This document shows, piece after piece, positions 30,778 through 40,238 of a stretch of 64,000 nucleotides of DNA; positions within the stretch are counted from its first letter, which is position 1, and every line of letters starts with the position of its first letter. The notes beneath the pieces are model-generated. The model saw nothing but the letters and a program-made list of their open reading frames with translations, was not told where the DNA came from and made no database searches. This DNA is from Buchnera aphidicola (Kaburagia rhusicola ensigallis) (GTDB taxonomy: Bacteria; Pseudomonadota; Gammaproteobacteria; Enterobacterales; Enterobacteriaceae). Location: the NCBI GenBank assembly GCA_039830025.1, contig CP140040.1:186001-250000 (forward strand). Direction: 5' to 3'. Position numbers and translations under genes: made by a program.

Positions 30778-31100
30778 TAGAATTAATCAACATAAGTTAT
30801 AATATTGCGGATCAAGATTTGTTATAATGAAATGTTAAATTTTAAAGTGATGTTATTTAAAATTTTTGATTATTTTTTCTATTTTTTCGTTACGTTTTTA
30901 AATTATTTTTTGTTTATAAAAGTAAATATATATGTATATTTATAAAAATAAATTAGTCTAAAAATAGTTTGTTTTTCTTATTATAGTCGTAAAATTAGTA
31001 TTTAATGTTTTATGCAAAAAGCTATTTTTGTAAAGAATATTTTTATGTAATAATATTTTTCTTTAAATTATCATAAACGTATTTCGGTTGTATAAAATAC
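30778..31100. other. 323-base convergent spacer, secA / coaE
   Basis: AT-rich, without ORFs or a clear terminator hairpin. In E. coli mutT, yacG and zapD lie between secA and coaE; none can be recognised. I infer that they were deleted or eroded here. Both flanking genes end into this spacer, so no promoter is expected. Confidence 0.45.
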
Positions 31101-31715
31101 TTAATTCAGAAAATTATATTGTTTAGCTAGTTCAGAATAATATTTATTTAATTTTTTTACATATGTTTTTAAAGATTGTATTGTATTAATGTTGTGTATA
31201 ATGTCATCTGCAATTAATAGACGTTCTTGACGAGTAGACTGAGAAGAAATAATAAGATTGGCTTGAATTTTATTAACATTGTCTCGTTTTATGGTTCTCT
31301 CTAGTTGTTGTTGTATAGGTACGTCAACTAATAATATTCTATTGGTATATTTACATAGTTTCATCTCTATTAACAAAGGAACTACCCACAAACACCATGG
31401 AGATGTAACCCTTTTTATCTCTTTTTGCATAGTATTAATAATTATGGGATGTAATAATTTTTCTAGCCATATTTTTTTTGTTTTACAAGAAAATATATCA
31501 TTTCTCAAAAGTTTTCGGTTTATTGATCCATCTGTTTTTAAAAATCGAACTCCAAAATTTTTTATAATTGCATTTATTACAATTTTGTTATTTTTTAAGA
31601 TATTTCTTGTAATTATATCAGCATCGATAATGCGTATACCAATATCCTTGAATAAATTTGATATGGTAGTTTTTCCGCTACCAATCCCTCCAATAAGAGC
31701 TACAATATAAGTCAT
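31101..31715 (-). CDS. coaE: Dephospho-CoA kinase
   Basis: Last step of coenzyme A synthesis: phosphorylates the ribose 3'-OH of dephospho-CoA. It has 204 residues (E. coli 206). The P-loop is ALIGGIGSGKTTIS, the substrate site DADIITRNIL, and a lid region follows with TIKRDNVNKIQA. The panC-panB genes for the upstream pathway seem to be missing from their usual Buchnera position at 23 kb, so pantothenate or an intermediate may come from elsewhere. It is divergent from guaC and convergent with secA. Confidence 0.93.
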   Translation of the reverse strand: MTYIVALIGGIGSGKTTISNLFKDIGIRIIDADIITRNILKNNKIVINAIIKNFGVRFLKTDGSINRKLLRNDIFSCKTKKIWLEKLLHPIIINTMQKEIKRVTSPWCLWVVPLLIEMKLCKYTNRILLVDVPIQQQLERTIKRDNVNKIQANLIISSQSTRQERLLIADDIIHNINTIQSLKTYVKKLNKYYSELAKQYNFLN

Positions 31716-31855
31716 AAAATTTAATTTTAAAATTTTTTATTTTAAAATTTTTATAAATGAATTTTGTTATGCGATAATGATATTAATTATAAACTAGTTT
31801 TCTTGTTAAAAGTAGAGAAAATATTGTTTTGTTTAAAATTAGAGATTATTAATTT

Positions 31856-32905
31856 ATGCGTATCGAAGAAGATATTAAGCTAGGGTTTAAGGATGTTCTT
31901 ATTCGTCCAAAACGTTCTATATTACAAAGTCGATCACAAGTGGATCTCACTCGTAGCTTTATTTTTAAAAATTCTGGAAAATTATGGACGGGTGTTCCTT
32001 TAATTGCTGCTAATATGGATACTATAGGTACTTTTAGTATGGTTCGAGTACTATCACTATTTCATATATTAACTGCAGTGCATAAATATTATTCATATGC
32101 GCATTGGAAGCGTTTTGTACGTAGTATTTCTGATTCGGTATTAAATTACGTTATTGTATCTACTGGTACATCAGAAAAAGATTTTATAAAATTGAAGCAA
32201 ATTTTTTCTTTGTCTCCTCAATTACAGTATATTTGTATAGATGCTGCTAATGGTTACACTGAACATTTTGTTGATTTTTTAAAAAAAGTACGAGACTGTT
32301 TTTCAGAAAAAATTATTTGCGCAGGAAATGTAGTTACTGGAGAGATGGTAGAAGAATTAATTTTGTCTGGTGCTGATATAGTCAAAGTAGGTATAGGCCC
32401 TGGATCTGTTTGTACTACACGAATTAAAACAGCTATAGGATATCCGCAATTGTCTGCTGTTATTGAGTGCTCAGATGCTGCTCATGGTTTGGGTGGGCAA
32501 ATCATCAGTGATGGTGGCTGTATTGTATCAGGAGATATAGCAAAAGCTTTTGGAGGTGGAGCAGATTTTGTTATGTTGGGTGGAATGTTAGCAGGACATA
32601 ATGAATGCGAAGGATCTGTTTTTGAAGAAAATAAAAAAAAATATATGATTTTTTATGGTATGAGTTCTAAATCGGCAATGGATCGTTATATAGGAGGTGT
32701 AGCCGGATATAAAGCTGTGGAGGGAAAAACAGTAAAATTATTGTTTCGTGGTTCAGTAGAAAAAACTATACGTGATATTTTGGGAGGTTTGCGTTCTACA
32801 TGTACTTATGTAGGAGCTGCGAGTTTAAAAGAACTAACAAAACGTACTACGTTTATAAAAGTTTCTGAACAAGAAAATAAAATATTTAATAATCAAGAAA
32901 TATGA
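31856..32905 (+). CDS. guaC: GMP reductase
   Basis: Converts GMP to IMP and ammonia with NADPH, linking guanine and adenine nucleotide pools. It has 349 residues (E. coli 347). The catalytic loop is [13 protein letters not shown] with the active Cys near residue 186. DISDGG-type and [12 protein letters not shown] phosphate-binding blocks are present ([12 protein letters not shown]), and [23 protein letters not shown] closes the barrel. It belongs to the IMP dehydrogenase fold, but the length and the lack of CBS domains identify it as GuaC. It is divergent from coaE, as in E. coli. Confidence 0.95.
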   Translation: MRIEEDIKLGFKDVLIRPKRSILQSRSQVDLTRSFIFKNSGKLWTGVPLIAANMDTIGTFSMVRVLSLFHILTAVHKYYSYAHWKRFVRSISDSVLNYVIVSTGTSEKDFIKLKQIFSLSPQLQYICIDAANGYTEHFVDFLKKVRDCFSEKIICAGNVVTGEMVEELILSGADIVKVGIGPGSVCTTRIKTAIGYPQLSAVIECSDAAHGLGGQIISDGGCIVSGDIAKAFGGGADFVMLGGMLAGHNECEGSVFEENKKKYMIFYGMSSKSAMDRYIGGVAGYKAVEGKTVKLLFRGSVEKTIRDILGGLRSTCTYVGAASLKELTKRTTFIKVSEQENKIFNNQEI

Positions 32906-33286
32906 AATTGTTTTTTTTAAATAGACTATTTTGATATGTTTACTAAATTAGTATGAATACAAAAGTTATTTAAAAATTTTTATTATTTTAAATATTTCGT
33001 TTATAGTTTTTATTATCGTAATGCAAAAGTTAAATTAATAATATATGGTTTCAAGTAGAGTAACGCATGTACATTTAATTGTAAGAATATATTTTTTAAT
33101 TTTTTTAATGTGTACTGATGTAATGAGTGAAATAATTTTTAATAAACATTTTTATTTATTGGATCATTAATTTTTAGATTTTATTTTTTTAAAGATTTAA
33201 TTAGATATATTAATATATTCTTTTGATAACTACGAAAAAGTAAATTAATTAATAGTTTATATACATAATTTATAAGGGTGGGGAAT
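32906..33286. other. 381-base region upstream of aceE
   Basis: AT-rich leader and promoter region of the pyruvate dehydrogenase genes. E. coli has the repressor gene pdhR here; no trace is recognisable. TTGATA at 33223-33228 might be a -35 element but lacks a good -10. A strong ribosome site, GGGTGGGGA, precedes the aceE ATG. No ORF or RNA gene is seen. Confidence 0.45.
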
Positions 33287-35953
33287 ATGACAGAATTTTT
33301 GTTTAATGATATCGATCCTATTGAAACAGACGATTGGGTGCAAGGAATTGAATCAGTAATTCGTGAAGAAGGAATTGAACGGGCAAATTTTATTGTTCAA
33401 TCAGTTATCGAAAGGTTAGAACGAGAAAATTCAAAAGTTATACAACATAAGACTACGAGTGATTATATTAATACTATACCTGTTTCAAAAGAGCCTATAT
33501 ATCCAGGAGATTTATTTATAGAGCATAAAATATGTTCTGTAATAAGATGGAATGCGATCATGATTGTACTTCGTGCGTCAAAAAAAAATTTAGATTTAGG
33601 TGGTCATTTGTCTTCTTTTCAATCAGCAGCAATGATTTATGAAGTATGTTTTAATCATTTTTTCCGTGCTTACAATCAAAAAGATAGTGGAGATTTAGTT
33701 TATTTTCAAGGACATATTTCTCCAGGAATTTATTCTCGTGCGTTTGTTGAAGGGAGATTGAATCAAGAACAATTAGACAATTTTAGACAAGAAGTAAATG
33801 GAAATGGCCTTCCTTCTTATCCACATCCTAAGTGTATGCCTAATTTTTGGCAATTTCCTACAGTATCTATGGGATTGAGTCCATTATGTGCTATTTATCA
33901 AGCAAAATTTTTAAAATATTTGCAAAATAGAAATTTGAAAAATACATCTAATCAAAAAGTATATGCTTTTTTAGGGGATGGAGAAATGGACGAACCAGAA
34001 TCTAAAGGAGCTATTTCCATTGCTTTTCGTGAAAAATTGGATAATTTAGTTTTTATTGTGAATTGTAATTTGCAGAGATTGGATGGCCCGGTAATGGGAA
34101 ATGGAAAGATTATTAATGAATTAGAAAGTATTTTTAGAGGAGCAGGTTGGGTAGTTATTAAAGTGATCTGGGGTAGTGCATGGGATCGGTTGTTAGAAAA
34201 AGATACAACTGGAACATTAGTAAAATTAATGAATGAGACTTTAGATGGTGACTATCAAACATTTAAGTCTAAGAATGGAGCTTATGTAAGAAAGCATTTT
34301 TTTGGAAAATATAAAGAAACAATGCATTTAGTAAAGAATATGACTGACGAACAAATTTGGGATTTGAACAGAGGAGGGCACGATTTTAAAAAAGTTTATG
34401 CAGCGTTTAGAAAAGCTAATAATGTCGTTGATAGACCGGTGATAATATTGATACATACTATCAAGGGTTATGGATTAGGAGATATTGCAGAAGGAAAAAA
34501 TATTGCTCATCAATTAAAACAAATTGATGAAAAAGTTATACGGAATATTCGTGATAAATTTTGCATTCCGATAAAAGATAAAGATCTTGGTTCTTTTCCT
34601 TATGTTTCTTTTAAAGTGGATAGTAAAGAATACAAATATCTTCATAAAAGGAGAAAGAAGTTAGGAGGATATCTTCCTTTTCGCATTTCTCGTTTTACTG
34701 AAAAACTTGAACTACCGAAATTAAGCGATTTCAATATGCTTTTGATTGAACAGAAAAAAGAGATTTCTACTACAATAGCTTTCGTACGTATGTTAAATAT
34801 TATTTTAAGGATTATTCCTATAAAAAAAAGAATAGTTCCTATTATTGCTGATGAAGCTCGTACATTTGGAATGGAAGGATTATTTCGTCAAATAGGAATT
34901 TATAATATAAATGGTCAGAAATATATTCCTCAGGATAAAGAACAACTTGCATTTTATAAGGAAGATAGACAAGGTCAAATTTTACAAGAAGGAATTAGTG
35001 AACTAGGCGCTTTCGCTTCGTGGTTAGCAGCGGCTACTTCTTATAGTACCAATAATTTTCCTATGATTCCTTTTTATATTTATTATTCTATATTTGGATT
35101 TCAAAGAATAGGTGATATATGTTGGGCAGCAGGAGATCAACAAGCTAGAGGTTTTTTAATAGGTGGAACTTCAGGTAGAACAACATTGAATGGAGAAGGT
35201 TTACAGCATGGAGATGGTCATAGTCATATTCAATCATTAACTATACCAAATTGTATATCTTATAATCCTGCTTATTCGTATGAACTTGCAGTAATTATTC
35301 ATGATGGATTAAATAGAATGTATGGTGATAAACAAGAAAATATTTATTATTATATTACTACACTTAATGAAAACTATATGATGCCTGCTATGCCAATAGG
35401 TTCCGAAGAAGGAATTCGAAAAGGAATTTATAAGTTAAAAAGTATAGGAAAAACCAAGCTAAAAGTCCAATTATTAGGATCAGGATCTATTTTACCATGT
35501 GTTTGTAAAGCTGCTTTAATGTTATTACAAAAATATAATGTGAGTTCAGATGTTTATAGTGTGACATCTTTTACTGAATTAGCTAGAAATGGACAAGATT
35601 GCGAACGATGGAATTTGTTACATCCAGACAATAAAGATAAAAAAGTTCCTTATATTACTAAAATAATGAATAGTTCACCAGCTATTGCTGTTACTGACTA
35701 TATGAAACTCTTTGCTGAACAAGTAAGAGCTTATGTACCTGGCATAAGTTTTCGTGTGTTAGGAACGGATGGATTTGGACGTTCTGATAGTAGAACAAAT
35801 TTGCGGAATTATTTTGAAATTAATGAATTTTATATAGTTATTGCTGCTTTAGTAGAATTATCTAAATGTAATGATTTTGATAAAGCGGTGATTACTAATG
35901 CTATCAATCAGTTTAAAATTAATGTAAGCAAAGTAAATCCAAGGTTAGCATAG
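33287..35953 (+). CDS. aceE: Pyruvate dehydrogenase E1 component
   Basis: Thiamine-diphosphate-dependent homodimeric E1 that decarboxylates pyruvate and acetylates the E2 lipoyl group. It has 888 residues (E. coli 887). The ThDP motif is FLGDGEMDEPESKG...NLVFIVNCNLQ. Other family blocks are IADEARTFGMEGLFRQIG and GFLIGGTSGRTTLNGEGLQ. The start is ATG at 33287, because the upstream in-frame GTG at 33278 is inside the GGGTGGGGA ribosome site. It is 8 bases before aceF. The pdhR repressor gene is not upstream, so control is probably lost. Confidence 0.97.
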   Translation: MTEFLFNDIDPIETDDWVQGIESVIREEGIERANFIVQSVIERLERENSKVIQHKTTSDYINTIPVSKEPIYPGDLFIEHKICSVIRWNAIMIVLRASKKNLDLGGHLSSFQSAAMIYEVCFNHFFRAYNQKDSGDLVYFQGHISPGIYSRAFVEGRLNQEQLDNFRQEVNGNGLPSYPHPKCMPNFWQFPTVSMGLSPLCAIYQAKFLKYLQNRNLKNTSNQKVYAFLGDGEMDEPESKGAISIAFREKLDNLVFIVNCNLQRLDGPVMGNGKIINELESIFRGAGWVVIKVIWGSAWDRLLEKDTTGTLVKLMNETLDGDYQTFKSKNGAYVRKHFFGKYKETMHLVKNMTDEQIWDLNRGGHDFKKVYAAFRKANNVVDRPVIILIHTIKGYGLGDIAEGKNIAHQLKQIDEKVIRNIRDKFCIPIKDKDLGSFPYVSFKVDSKEYKYLHKRRKKLGGYLPFRISRFTEKLELPKLSDFNMLLIEQKKEISTTIAFVRMLNIILRIIPIKKRIVPIIADEARTFGMEGLFRQIGIYNINGQKYIPQDKEQLAFYKEDRQGQILQEGISELGAFASWLAAATSYSTNNFPMIPFYIYYSIFGFQRIGDICWAAGDQQARGFLIGGTSGRTTLNGEGLQHGDGHSHIQSLTIPNCISYNPAYSYELAVIIHDGLNRMYGDKQENIYYYITTLNENYMMPAMPIGSEEGIRKGIYKLKSIGKTKLKVQLLGSGSILPCVCKAALMLLQKYNVSSDVYSVTSFTELARNGQDCERWNLLHPDNKDKKVPYITKIMNSSPAIAVTDYMKLFAEQVRAYVPGISFRVLGTDGFGRSDSRTNLRNYFEINEFYIVIAALVELSKCNDFDKAVITNAINQFKINVSKVNPRLA

Positions 35954-35961
35954 GAGATAAC

Positions 35962-37233
35962 ATGGATATTGAAATTAAAATTCCTGATATTGGAGTGGAT
36001 GTAGTCGAAGTCATTGAGATTTTAGTTAAAGTAGGAGATACAGTAAAAAAAGATGATTCTTTAATAACAGTGGAAGGGAAAAAAGTATCTATGGAAGTAC
36101 CGTCTACTCATTTCGGCGTTGTAAAATCTATCTTAGTAAATATAGGGCATAAAGTAAAAACTGGTTCTTCGATTGCTTTTCTAACATTATTGGATAATTT
36201 TAATATATTAAATAACAAACAAAATATGTGTTTATATGATACAAAATTTAAAAATAAAACTAATTTTTCTAGTCGTGAAATATTTAAAACGTATCGAAAT
36301 AAAACAGAAACATTAGTTCATGCTACTCCTATTGTTAGGAGACTAGCTAGAGAATTAAATGTTAATTTAGATAATGTAATAGGAAGTGGAAGAAAAGGTC
36401 GCATTATTAGAGAAGATATCATGTCATATATTAATCAAGTAGAAATGATACATAAAGATGACTCTTATATAAAATGTGATACAAAAAATGATATGAAAGA
36501 TTTTGTTAAATATGATTCTCATAAGTCTAGTGATGTTGCAGAGTTATATTTAACTAATATACAAGCACAATCTGGTAAAAATATATTTAAAAGTTGGTCT
36601 ATAGTACCTCATGTAACTCAATTTGATGATGCGGATATTACGAACTTAGAAAAATTCAGAAAAATCTATAATTCTAATTTAGATAACCAAAATATTAATT
36701 CTAAATTGACTGCATTAGTTTTTGTAATTAAAGTGATAGCAAAGTCATTAAAAATTTTTCCTAAATTTAATAGTATTTTATGTACTAAAATTAAAAAAAA
36801 AGTAATATTAAAAAAAGATGTTAATATAGGAATTGCAGTGAATTCTAAAAATGGATTGTTAGTTCCTGTTATTAATAATGTAAATAATAAAAGTTTAGTA
36901 GAGCTATCGGTGGAATTAACTTCGTTGTCAAAAAAAGTTGAATTAGGAACTTTAAATATATCATGTATGTCAGGTGGAGGTTTTACTATTTCTAATTTGG
37001 GTGGAATTGGTGGTACTGGATTTACGCCTATTATAAATTATCCTGAAGTAGCAATTTTGGGTATGTCTAAAGCTTTGATAAAACCATTTTGGAATGGTAC
37101 AGAATTTGTACCACGCTTAATGCTTCCGTTGTCTTTGTCTTATGATCATCGTGTTATTGATGGAGTAGAAGCTGTTTTATTTATGAATTATGTTAAAAAG
37201 TTGTTATCTGATATTAGGTTATTATTACTTTAA
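35962..37233 (+). CDS. aceF: Pyruvate dehydrogenase E2 (dihydrolipoyl acetyltransferase), one lipoyl domain
   Basis: Core of the pyruvate dehydrogenase complex, transferring acetyl groups to CoA. It has 423 residues versus 630 in E. coli, because only one lipoyl domain (about 1-80) is present instead of three. The lipoyl lysine should be K41, in EGKKVSMEVPS, where the usual motif is GDKASMEV. A peripheral subunit-binding domain (about 113-150; ATPIVRRLARELNVNL...GSGRKGRI) and the catalytic domain (about 200-423) follow, with the DHR motif in SLSYDHRVIDGVEAV. It lies between aceE and lpd. One lipoyl domain is enough for activity in engineered E. coli E2. Confidence 0.95.
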   Translation: MDIEIKIPDIGVDVVEVIEILVKVGDTVKKDDSLITVEGKKVSMEVPSTHFGVVKSILVNIGHKVKTGSSIAFLTLLDNFNILNNKQNMCLYDTKFKNKTNFSSREIFKTYRNKTETLVHATPIVRRLARELNVNLDNVIGSGRKGRIIREDIMSYINQVEMIHKDDSYIKCDTKNDMKDFVKYDSHKSSDVAELYLTNIQAQSGKNIFKSWSIVPHVTQFDDADITNLEKFRKIYNSNLDNQNINSKLTALVFVIKVIAKSLKIFPKFNSILCTKIKKKVILKKDVNIGIAVNSKNGLLVPVINNVNNKSLVELSVELTSLSKKVELGTLNISCMSGGGFTISNLGGIGGTGFTPIINYPEVAILGMSKALIKPFWNGTEFVPRLMLPLSLSYDHRVIDGVEAVLFMNYVKKLLSDIRLLLL

Positions 37234-37310
37234 ACGTTTGATCATTATTTTTATATAGTATGTATGTATTAATAGCGTGATACTTGTAACTTAACTGGTA
37301 ATGTTTACTA

Positions 37311-37338
37311 TAGCAAATTGAAAGTTTTGTATTATAAT
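37311..37338 (+). promoter_or_regulatory. Possible internal promoter for lpd
   Basis: A perfect -10 hexamer TATAAT (37333-37338) lies 40 bases before the lpd ATG. The -35 candidate TAGCAA is 16 bases upstream and matches only three of six consensus bases. E. coli also has a separate lpd promoter. In such AT-rich DNA a TATAAT alone is weak evidence. Confidence 0.4.
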
Positions 37339-37377
37339 TAAGCTTCATATGATAATCTTTCTCAGATAGGTAAAAAT

Positions 37378-38802
37378 ATGTCATATAAAAAGATACATAC
37401 TCAAGTAGTTGTTATTGGATCTGGTCCTTCAGGATATTCTTCTGCATTTCGATGTTCTGATTTAGGCATAGATACTATTTTGGTAGAAAGATACACTAAT
37501 TTAGGTGGGGTTTGTCTTAACGTTGGTTGCATACCATCTAAATCTTTACTACATATTGCTAAAGTGATAAAAGAATCAAGAAATTTGTCTAATTTAGGTG
37601 TAAAATTTGAAGAACCGAAAATTAATATTAGCAAAATATGTCAATGGAAAAATAAAGTTATTAGTAATCTTAATTCTGGTATAAAAAATCTAGCAAATAA
37701 ACGTAATGTTAAGGTAATTTGCGGACTTGCTAAATTTTTAGATTCGAATAGTATTCTTATTGAAGGGGATAAAGAAAATATTATTGTGTCTTTTGAAAAC
37801 ATAATTTTAGCAGTAGGTTCTCATGCTAGAAAATTGTCTTATGTTCCTCATAATGATCCGAGAATTTGGAATTCTACTTCTGCATTATCTATTCCTAATA
37901 TACCAAAAAATTTATTAATTATTGGTTCAGGAGTAATTGGTTTAGAAATAGCTACTATTTATAGTTCATTGGGTTCAAAAGTAGATATTATAGATAGTTC
38001 TCGTGACTTATTATCTCATTTAGATAGAGATATCATTAATGTATTTTCTAATTTAATAAGTAAAGATTTTAACATTATTTTAAATTCTGAAATTAGTAAA
38101 ATTACATCGCATAAAGAAGGTCTATTGGTTTCTATTAATATCAAAAAAGATAATATTCAAGAAAATAAGTTATATGATGCTATCTTAGTGTCTGTAGGAA
38201 GAATACCAAACTTACATATGTTAGATATTGAAAAAGTAGGGCTTAACATTGACGATAATGGATGTCTAAAAGTAGATAACAAGTTACGTACTAATGTATC
38301 TAATATATATGCCATTGGTGATATTACAGGACAACCAATGTTGGCGCATAAAGGTATTCATCAAGGACATATAGTAGCTGAAATTATTTCTGGTAAAAAT
38401 CATTGTTTTGATCCTTATGTTATTCCATGTATACTATATACTGATCCGGAAATTGCTTGGGTAGGTATGACAGAAAAAGAAGCTATTAAAAATAATATAA
38501 AATATGAAGCTGCTGTTTTTCCATGGAAAGCTTTGGGGCGGGCGATTTCTTCTAATTATTCCAATGGAATGACTAAGTTAATTTTTGATGTACAAACAAA
38601 TAAAATCATAGGTGGTTGTATAGTAGGTAATAATGCTGGTGAATTGTTAGGAGAAATTGGATTAGCTATAGAAATGGGATGTGATGCAGAAGATATTGCA
38701 TTAACTATACATGCGCATCCTACTTTATATGAATCCATAAATTTATCAGCTCAAATTTTTCAAGGAACTGTTACTGATTTGATGAATGTAAAAAAAAATT
38801 AA
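37378..38802 (+). CDS. lpd: Dihydrolipoyl dehydrogenase (E3)
   Basis: Flavoenzyme that reoxidises the lipoyl groups of pyruvate and 2-oxoglutarate dehydrogenases and passes electrons to NAD. It has 474 residues, equal to E. coli. The FAD-binding motif is VVIGSGPSGYSSAF. The redox disulfide is C46 and C51 (GGVCLNVGC). The NAD motif is IIGSGVIGLEIATIYSSLG. The active-site His is in HAHPTLYES. The 144-base gap after aceF contains a possible promoter, so lpd could be read separately. It ends convergently with mtn. Confidence 0.97.
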   Translation: MSYKKIHTQVVVIGSGPSGYSSAFRCSDLGIDTILVERYTNLGGVCLNVGCIPSKSLLHIAKVIKESRNLSNLGVKFEEPKINISKICQWKNKVISNLNSGIKNLANKRNVKVICGLAKFLDSNSILIEGDKENIIVSFENIILAVGSHARKLSYVPHNDPRIWNSTSALSIPNIPKNLLIIGSGVIGLEIATIYSSLGSKVDIIDSSRDLLSHLDRDIINVFSNLISKDFNIILNSEISKITSHKEGLLVSINIKKDNIQENKLYDAILVSVGRIPNLHMLDIEKVGLNIDDNGCLKVDNKLRTNVSNIYAIGDITGQPMLAHKGIHQGHIVAEIISGKNHCFDPYVIPCILYTDPEIAWVGMTEKEAIKNNIKYEAAVFPWKALGRAISSNYSNGMTKLIFDVQTNKIIGGCIVGNNAGELLGEIGLAIEMGCDAEDIALTIHAHPTLYESINLSAQIFQGTVTDLMNVKKN

Positions 38803-38957
38803 TATTGGTATGTGATTAATACATGATGGATATTTTAAAATTATATCATATATATTATATTTTTTAAAAACAAAGAACATTTATTGTTATTATACATTTT
38901 CGTAATATAAATTAATTTGCATGTAAGGTATCGTTTAAAACGATTTATAATAAGAAA

Positions 38958-39689
38958 TTATGTTTCAGTTATTATTTTTTTGTATAAATTTTTCAATATA
39001 TTTTGAGTGATTTTTGAAAATTTTTTAGATGCTAAATTCGAAAATTCTTTAAAGTTGGATAAAGCATAGTTATCTGAATAATCAGATATAGATTTAATAA
39101 TTAAAAGAGGTTTTTTAAATTGATAACAAACTTGAGCAATCGCTGTTGATTCCATATCTACAGCAATTGCTGTTGGAAACCTTTCTTTTAATATTTTTTT
39201 ATATTTTTTCTTATTAATGAATGAGTCTCCACTGATTATAAGATTTTTGTTATAGTATATGTTAGATTTTAACATACATATTTCAGTTAATCGTATCATA
39301 TAATTATTTGCTGAGAATAATTGAGGTAATTTTTGGATTTGTCCTAATTCATAACCAAAAGCAGTAAGATCAACATCATGATAGCATGTATTATTAGGAA
39401 GGACTATACTTCCGGGAACTAGTTTTATATCTAAACTTCCAGCTGTTCCTACATTGATAATTAAGTCTATTTTATACAAATTTAATAGCATAGTACATGT
39501 TATACTAGCTGAAACCTTTCCAACTCCTGATTTTGTTAATATGATATCTATACAATTTAGTTGCCCTGTATAAAATATTTGACTATGGACTTTTGTTTTT
39601 TTTAAATATTTAATTTTTTGACGTAAGAATATGATTTCTTCATTTAAAGCACCAATAATACCAATTTTAATATTTTTTTTAATTTTCAT
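38958..39689 (-). CDS. mtn: 5'-methylthioadenosine / S-adenosylhomocysteine nucleosidase
   Basis: Removes adenine from methylthioadenosine and S-adenosylhomocysteine, which are by-products of SAM use. It has 243 residues (E. coli 232, the difference mostly at the ends). IGIIGALNEEI holds the glutamate (E18, E. coli E12), AVDMESTAIAQ the ribose-binding Met-Glu, and SISDYSDN the catalytic Asp. The first ATG gives MKIKKNIKIGIIGA; a start a few residues later would also be possible, but none is an ATG. It sits beside erpA; in E. coli the same two genes are neighbours with yadS and btuF between them. Confidence 0.94.
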   Translation of the reverse strand: MKIKKNIKIGIIGALNEEIIFLRQKIKYLKKTKVHSQIFYTGQLNCIDIILTKSGVGKVSASITCTMLLNLYKIDLIINVGTAGSLDIKLVPGSIVLPNNTCYHDVDLTAFGYELGQIQKLPQLFSANNYMIRLTEICMLKSNIYYNKNLIISGDSFINKKKYKKILKERFPTAIAVDMESTAIAQVCYQFKKPLLIIKSISDYSDNYALSNFKEFSNLASKKFSKITQNILKNLYKKIITET

Positions 39690-39723
39690 TTTACGCTGTG
39701 TATCAACTAATAATTATGTTTAA

Positions 39724-40068
39724 TCAAATACTAAATGAAGATCCGCAACCACAAGTAGTTTTTGCTGAAGGGTTAAATATAATAAATTTTGAACCATTTA
39801 AGTTTTCTTGATAATCTATTTTTCCACCAATTAAATATTGAAAACTAATAGGATCTACTATAACAGAAATCCCTAATTGAGTGATAATGATATCATCTTC
39901 ATGTTGATGTTTGTCAAATTTAAAATTATATTGAAAACCACTACATCCGCCTCCAGTAATGTAAACTCTTAGTTTTAAATTTGGTGTGTTTCTGTTTTTA
40001 GTAATACAATCAATTTTTTTAATTGCTGCGTCAGAAAAAGATAATGATAGTTTAATTTTACTTATCAT
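39724..40068 (-). CDS. erpA: A-type iron-sulfur carrier ErpA
   Basis: Carries Fe-S clusters to apoproteins; essential for respiration and isoprenoid synthesis in E. coli. It has 114 residues, the same length. The three cluster cysteines are C42 ([11 protein letters not shown]), C106 and C108 (TTCGCGSSF). AGGAG lies upstream of the ATG as ribosome site. Together with GrxD, it covers part of the Fe-S trafficking needed by YfaE. Function is secure by motif and length. Confidence 0.95.
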   Translation of the reverse strand: MISKIKLSLSFSDAAIKKIDCITKNRNTPNLKLRVYITGGGCSGFQYNFKFDKHQHEDDIIITQLGISVIVDPISFQYLIGGKIDYQENLNGSKFIIFNPSAKTTCGCGSSFSI

Positions 40069-40238
40069 ATAATGTCTCCTAGTTTATAAAATATTTTAAT
40101 GTTTTTAAAATGTTAAGATGCATAAAGAATAAAATGTATTTTAATATTTGATTTAAATTTCTGAGTATGCGCGTATTTGAATCTATTTGTATAGATTTTA
40201 ATATTTAAATTTTATTATTTTAATACAATAAAGTATTT

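Noticed and set aside
33278-33286. GTG start for aceE
   Set aside because: The GTG lies inside the ribosome-binding sequence GGGTGGGGA; the ATG at 33287 matches the E. coli start.
38929-38944. Palindrome ATCGTTT-A-AAACGAT between lpd and mtn
   Set aside because: The real RNA stem would be about 5 bp with no T-run; too weak to call a terminator.
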